From: Roseilinea sp034431495
Lineage (GTDB): Bacteria; Chloroflexota; Anaerolineae; J036; Brachytrichaceae
NCBI GenBank assembly: GCA_034431495.1
Contig: DAOUDB010000221.1
Location: 1-17,949 of the forward strand
Reading direction: 5' to 3'
Length of the DNA: 17,949 nucleotides
This document shows, one piece after another, positions 14,513 to 17,949 of this stretch. The translations under genes were made by a program, and so were the position numbers. Numbering within the stretch: the stretch's first letter is position 1; the number at the start of each line of letters is the position of its first letter. The notes beneath the pieces were generated by a model. That model saw only the letters and a list, made by a program, of their open reading frames with translations. It ran no database searches and was not told the DNA's origin.

Positions 14513-14534
14513 ATGTGGGACATGAGATCTGAAT

Positions 14535-15206
14535 ATGGCTGAGTTGGCGACCAATCAACCTGTTGACGAAATCAAGAACGATCCGCGCGTGCCTGTCGAG
14601 TTGAACAACAACGTGTTCATCACCACCCTCGACAAGCTCTATAACTGGGGACGCAAGCGCAGCATGTGGCCGATGTTGTTTGGCCTTGCCTGCTGCGCCA
14701 TCGAGATGATCTGCACCGCGGCCAGCCGGCATGATCTGGCCCGCTTCGGTTGGGAGCTCATGCGCCCCAGCCCCCGCCAGGCCGATCTGATGATTGTGTC
14801 AGGCACCGTCACCAAGAAGATGGTGCCGCAGATTGTCCGGCTGTACAACCAGATGCCCGAGCCGCGCTACGTGATTGCCATGGGCGCCTGCGCCACCAGC
14901 GGCGGGCCATTCAAAGAGGGATACAACGTCGTATCCGGCATCGACAAGTTCCTGCCAGTGGATGTCTATATCCCCGGCTGCCCGCCCCGGCCCGAGGCGC
15001 TGTTGCACGGTTTCACCAAACTCCAGGAGAAGATCGAAAAGCAATCGCTGCGCTCCGTGTCGTGGTATCGCAAGGGCGATCAGATTTCAGTGCCTGTGCC
15101 GGTGCTTGGCCCCGATCTGACCGATTTGCGGCGATCTCAGGAGATCGTTGCGCGCACCCTGGCGCCACAGACAGCGCCGGCTGCGTCCAGTGAGCCGACA
15201 GCCTGA
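14535..15206 (+). CDS. nuoB: NADH-quinone oxidoreductase subunit B (NuoB)
   Basis: NuoB (PSST/Nqo6) holds the terminal [4Fe-4S] cluster N2 that passes electrons to quinone at the peripheral-arm/membrane junction of complex I. The 223-residue protein has the cluster cysteines Cys53-Cys54 in LACCAIEM, Cys119 in MGACATSGGPF and Cys149 in PGCPPRPEALL, all in the expected places. The core is full length; after about residue 185 there is a low-complexity tail (APQTAPAASSEPTA). The start follows a weak GAG-type ribosome site; MAELATNQ is a natural beginning. Upstream is iscX instead of the usual nuoA; downstream, nuoCD begins 49 bases on. Identification is certain. Confidence 0.97.
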   Translation: MAELATNQPVDEIKNDPRVPVELNNNVFITTLDKLYNWGRKRSMWPMLFGLACCAIEMICTAASRHDLARFGWELMRPSPRQADLMIVSGTVTKKMVPQIVRLYNQMPEPRYVIAMGACATSGGPFKEGYNVVSGIDKFLPVDVYIPGCPPRPEALLHGFTKLQEKIEKQSLRSVSWYRKGDQISVPVPVLGPDLTDLRRSQEIVARTLAPQTAPAASSEPTA

Positions 15207-15255
15207 TGCCGGCCTCATCAGCCCACACATTCTGAACCAAGCGGAGACAAAGCGA

Positions 15256-17154
15256 ATGGCAGAAACAACTCCTGCTGCGGCTACACCAACTCCTACCCGG
15301 CCGGCCCCCAAAGCCGCTCCGGCCGCCAAACACGCCGAGAAAAAACCGGCTGTCACACTGGCCACCCTAACGCCCGAAATGACCGCTGTGCAGCAGCGCT
15401 TCGGCGAGGCACTCATCCAGCCGGCCGCCTTCGAGGGCATTCTCGTCACCGACCCGGCGCGCGTCCGCGATGTGGCTCTCTTCCTGCGCGACGAACTGAA
15501 CTTCGAGACACTCAGCAATCAGACCGCCGTCGACTATCCGGCGGACGACGTCATCGAAATCGTCTACCACGTCTCGCATATCCAGGGCGGGCAACCGCTG
15601 TGCTTCAAGACGCGCATCCCGCGCGACGAGTCCGTTGCCGTGCCGTCGCTCGTACCGGTCTATCCCGGCGCAGAGTTCCAGGAGCGCGAGATCTACGATT
15701 TATATGGCGCGCGTTTCTCCGACCATCCTGATTTGCGCCGCATTCTGATGTGGGAAGGCTTCAACGGCTGGCCGATGCGCAAGGACTGGAAAGAAGCCTA
15801 TTACGAAGGCGACACCAAGCCGTTCGATTCGCGCTGGCCCGGCGGCAACCACAGGCTGGCCGAAGAGCGCGTGCCCTGGGCGGACAACGTCAATTTCCCA
15901 CCCGGCTTTGACCCCGCCACCTATGCTGCCAATCCCGACGGCAACATTTACGAGTCGATGTTGGAGGGCGGCAATGGGCATGATCTTGAAATTCCGCCGG
16001 TAGACACCGGGGCAGACGCCGTGATCGGCGCTTCGAGTGGGCTGAAGACCGACCAGCTCATCGTCAACATGGGTCCCCAGCACCCCAGCACGCACGGCGT
16101 GTTGCGCATGGTCGTCCGCATCGATGGCGAGACCATCACCGATCTCAAGCTGGTGCTTGGTTATCTGCACCGCAACCACGAGAAGATCGGCGAGCGCAAC
16201 ACCTGGCTGCACAACCTCCCCTACACCGACCGGCTCGATTACCTGTGCGGAATGGCCAACGAGATGGGCTACGTAATCGGCGTCGAGCGCATGATGGGCA
16301 TCAAGCCCACTGAGCGCGCCGAGTATTTGCGCGTCATCATGGCCGAGTTAACCCGTATCCAGTCGCACTTCTGGGCCATCGGCTTTTTGCTCAACGACCT
16401 GGGCGCTTTCTACACGCCGGCGCTCTATTTCATCACCGAGCGCGATCTGATCATCGACCTGTTCGAGTCGGTCACCGGCAGCCGCATGATGTGCAACTTC
16501 ATGCGCTTCGGTGGTGTCGCCCGAGACCTCACACCCGACCAGTTTGCGCGCGCGCGCGAACTGGTGTTCGAGCGCATCCCGCGCGCCATCGATGAACTGG
16601 AGCGGCTGCTTTCCGACAACGAGATCATCAAAGCTCGCACGATCGGTGTGGGCTACCTGTCTGCCGAGCGCAGCATTGCCTACAGCCTGACCGGCCCCTG
16701 TCTGCGCGCCGCCGGCGTCCCGTACGACATTCGCCGCGCCGATCCCTACAGCATCTACGACCGCTTCGTTTTCGATATTCCTGTGCTCTACGGCGGCGAT
16801 GTGTATGACCGCTATCGCATCCGTGTGCTGGAAATGCGCCAATCCCTGCGCATCCTGGAGCAGGCGCTGAATCAGATCGACCAGACGCCGGCCGGCGACA
16901 TACAGGCCGGCAAGAAAGCCTACAACCATCGCGTGCCGGCCGGCCAGACCTACGCGCGCGTCGAAACCCCCAAAGGCGAACTGGGCTTCTATCTGGTCAG
17001 CGACGGCGGGCAGAACGCCTATCGCTACCACGTGCGCTCATCGTCGTTCATCAACCTGACCTCGATGCGCGAAATGACCATCGGCCAGAAAGTTGCCGAT
17101 GCCGTCGTCATTCTGGGCAGTCTCGACATTGTGCTCGGGGAAGTGGATCGGTAA
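15256..17154 (+). CDS. nuoC/nuoD: Fused NADH-quinone oxidoreductase subunits C and D (NuoCD)
   Basis: A 632-residue fusion of the 30-kDa (NuoC) and 49-kDa (NuoD) subunits of the complex I peripheral arm; NuoD helps form the quinone-binding pocket next to cluster N2. The NuoC part (about 45-200) contains the signature EREIYDLYGARFSDHPDL at 143-160, continuing into RRILMWEGFNGWPMRKDW. The NuoD part (about 262-632) has NMGPQHPSTHGVLR (271-284) and LGYLHRNHEKIGE (301-313) and ends in the normal SLDIVLGEVDR. Residues 200-262 are the linker. The first 38 residues are Pro/Ala/Lys-rich and probably disordered. I start at 15256, where GGAG (15243-15246) is 9 bases upstream; the open frame continues 36 codons further up and overlaps nuoB, without support. 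The fused form is known from E. coli and some other groups. Position between nuoB and nuoI is consistent. Confidence 0.96.
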   Translation: MAETTPAAATPTPTRPAPKAAPAAKHAEKKPAVTLATLTPEMTAVQQRFGEALIQPAAFEGILVTDPARVRDVALFLRDELNFETLSNQTAVDYPADDVIEIVYHVSHIQGGQPLCFKTRIPRDESVAVPSLVPVYPGAEFQEREIYDLYGARFSDHPDLRRILMWEGFNGWPMRKDWKEAYYEGDTKPFDSRWPGGNHRLAEERVPWADNVNFPPGFDPATYAANPDGNIYESMLEGGNGHDLEIPPVDTGADAVIGASSGLKTDQLIVNMGPQHPSTHGVLRMVVRIDGETITDLKLVLGYLHRNHEKIGERNTWLHNLPYTDRLDYLCGMANEMGYVIGVERMMGIKPTERAEYLRVIMAELTRIQSHFWAIGFLLNDLGAFYTPALYFITERDLIIDLFESVTGSRMMCNFMRFGGVARDLTPDQFARARELVFERIPRAIDELERLLSDNEIIKARTIGVGYLSAERSIAYSLTGPCLRAAGVPYDIRRADPYSIYDRFVFDIPVLYGGDVYDRYRIRVLEMRQSLRILEQALNQIDQTPAGDIQAGKKAYNHRVPAGQTYARVETPKGELGFYLVSDGGQNAYRYHVRSSSFINLTSMREMTIGQKVADAVVILGSLDIVLGEVDR

Positions 17155-17156
17155 GA

Positions 17157-17200
17157 GAATTGAGCGATTGAGTGATTGGATCATCGAGTCATTGCTCGAT
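17157..17200. repeat. Heptamer-like inverted repeat between nuoCD and nuoI
   Basis: The 68-base spacer contains ATTGAG/GATTGAG-type units (about 17159-17180) followed by a partly complementary arm. The core ATCGAG (17183-17188) and CTCGAT (17195-17200) is a perfect 6-bp stem with loop TCATTG. Pairing between the wider arms needs several G-U pairs. It resembles the 7-base-period two-arm repeats at 783-929 and 2834-2907 but is weaker. Confidence 0.55.
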
Positions 17201-17222
17201 GGTCTGCCGGAGAAATCGGAAC

Positions 17223-17915
17223 ATGGGTTTGCTGGGAACTGGAATCCTGAAGGGTCTGAGCGTCACGCTCAAGCACTTTATCAACACCTATGTCGAGGAC
17301 TTTAAGTATCTCGGCAAGAAAGCCGGCGTCGAGCCGCGACCGTTGCGCCGGCAAAGCCCGAAGAACTACGGGCTGGTCACCGTCGAGTATCCGAAAGAGC
17401 GCCTGCCGTTGCCGGAGAACTTCCGCAACATCCCATTTCTGGTGCGCGACTCGCAAACCGGCGAGGACAAATGCACCTCGTGTGGCATCTGCGCCAAGGT
17501 GTGCCCGCCGCAGTGCATCTGGATCGTTCGCACCACCGACCCGGTGACCAAGCGCCCCGTGCCGGCCCCGAAAGAGTTCTACATCGACTCAACCATCTGC
17601 ATGAACTGCGGCTACTGCGCTGAGTTCTGCCCGTTCGACGCCATCAAGATGAACGTCGAATATGAACTGTCGGACTACGGGCGCATCAAAGAGATGATCC
17701 TGGACAAAGAACGGCTCACCAAGCCAGATACCTATCACGCCGCCATTCATCCTACCGACTGGGCGCGCGAACAGGCTGAGAAAGCCGCCGAGGAAGAAAA
17801 GAAGCGCCAGGCCGAAGAAGCCAAAGCCAAGGCGGCCGCGGCCAAAGCCGCCGCTGCCCCGGCCAAGCCGGCTTCTGCATCTCCCCAGCAGCCTGCCGCC
17901 CCACCCCAGTCCTGA
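17223..17915 (+). CDS. nuoI: NADH-quinone oxidoreductase subunit I (NuoI)
   Basis: NuoI (TYKY/Nqo9) carries clusters N6a and N6b that bring electrons to NuoB. The 230-residue protein has two [4Fe-4S] motifs: Cys84, 87, 90, 94 (CTSCGICAKVCP) and Cys126, 129, 132, 136 (CMNCGYCAEFCP). An amphipathic N-terminal segment (LLGTGILKGLSVTLKHF) is followed by an unusual stretch of about 25 residues (VEDFKYLGKKAGVEPRP and onward, residues 24-49) before the usual VTVEYP. After residue 180 there is an Ala/Lys/Glu-rich tail ending in Pro/Ala/Gln (181-230), which makes it longer than the 180-residue E. coli protein. I start at 17223, where GGAG (17209-17212) is 10 bases upstream, and not at the ATG 51 bases earlier, which would add a Cys/Arg-rich stretch. 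The stop is TGA at 17913-17915. Confidence 0.96.
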   Translation: MGLLGTGILKGLSVTLKHFINTYVEDFKYLGKKAGVEPRPLRRQSPKNYGLVTVEYPKERLPLPENFRNIPFLVRDSQTGEDKCTSCGICAKVCPPQCIWIVRTTDPVTKRPVPAPKEFYIDSTICMNCGYCAEFCPFDAIKMNVEYELSDYGRIKEMILDKERLTKPDTYHAAIHPTDWAREQAEKAAEEEKKRQAEEAKAKAAAAKAAAAPAKPASASPQQPAAPPQS

Positions 17916-17933
17916 ACACGCTATCATCCTCTC

Positions 17934-17949
17934 GCAGGGCGCGCCCTGC
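17934..17949. terminator. Perfect 16-base palindrome at the window end
   Basis: GCAGGGCG/CGCCCTGC is fully self-complementary and begins 18 bases after the nuoI stop. It may be part of a terminator stem or a repeat, but the window ends at its last base, so the loop and any T-run cannot be seen. Without them the terminator call is tentative. Confidence 0.3.

Noticed and set aside
15148..15255. 36-codon extension of NuoCD overlapping the end of nuoB
   Set aside because: GGAG at 15243-15246 supports the start at 15256, and the extension reads as an out-of-frame part of nuoB.

Overview
The window reads as a GC-rich (roughly 60%) bacterial chromosome segment, most plausibly from the phylum Chloroflexota (Anaerolineae-like). 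That assignment is inferred from the gene mix: an iscX-type gene in front of complex I genes, an M29 aminopeptidase, a SufR-type regulator beside an A-type Fe-S carrier, large PAS/GAF signalling proteins, and heptamer repeat hairpins between genes. No rRNA, tRNA, CRISPR array, insertion sequence or phage gene is visible. All genes from 2 to 13904 lie on the minus strand and all genes from 14231 to 17915 on the plus strand, so 13905-14230 is one divergent intergenic region.

Minus strand, in transcription order. (a) A signalling operon: a membrane-bound PAS/GAF histidine kinase of the HisKA_2 type (10251-13904), a receiver-PAS-GAF-GGDEF diguanylate cyclase (6735-10181) and a receiver plus NarL-type kinase (5637-6698), with gaps of 69 and 36 bases. 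They probably form one phosphorelay that sets cyclic-di-GMP and a further two-component output. (b) An iron-sulfur module: a SufR-like regulator (4937-5563) with a strong promoter so close to its ATG that the transcript should be leaderless, an A-type Fe-S carrier with a Cys-rich tail (4386-4835), and a B12-binding-type radical SAM enzyme (2911-4338), which itself needs a [4Fe-4S] cluster. (c) Two tiny unknown genes, nearly touching (2624-2830 and 2299-2619). (d) An M29 metallo-aminopeptidase (931-2034) and a TauE/SafE-type transporter (2-772).

Plus strand: iscX (Fe-S assembly accessory factor), nuoB, a fused nuoCD and nuoI, with gaps of 79, 49 and 68 bases, apparently one operon starting from a TATAAT box just upstream of iscX. 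The genes encode the quinone-proximal Fe-S part of respiratory complex I. NuoB, NuoCD and NuoI each carry a Pro/Ala-rich or Ala/Lys/Glu-rich tail. nuoA is not upstream, nuoE/F/G/H are not between nuoCD and nuoI, and the window ends just after nuoI.

Themes: Fe-S handling recurs on both sides of the divergent region (SufR, A-type carrier, radical SAM, IscX, three cluster-binding or cluster-adjacent complex I subunits). Three intergenic spacers carry 7-base-period repeats arranged as inverted arms, and the hexamer GCCGGC looks several-fold over-represented. The best candidates for something undescribed are the heptamer hairpins, the radical SAM plus two-small-gene cassette downstream of the Fe-S carrier, and the degenerate receiver fused to a kinase.
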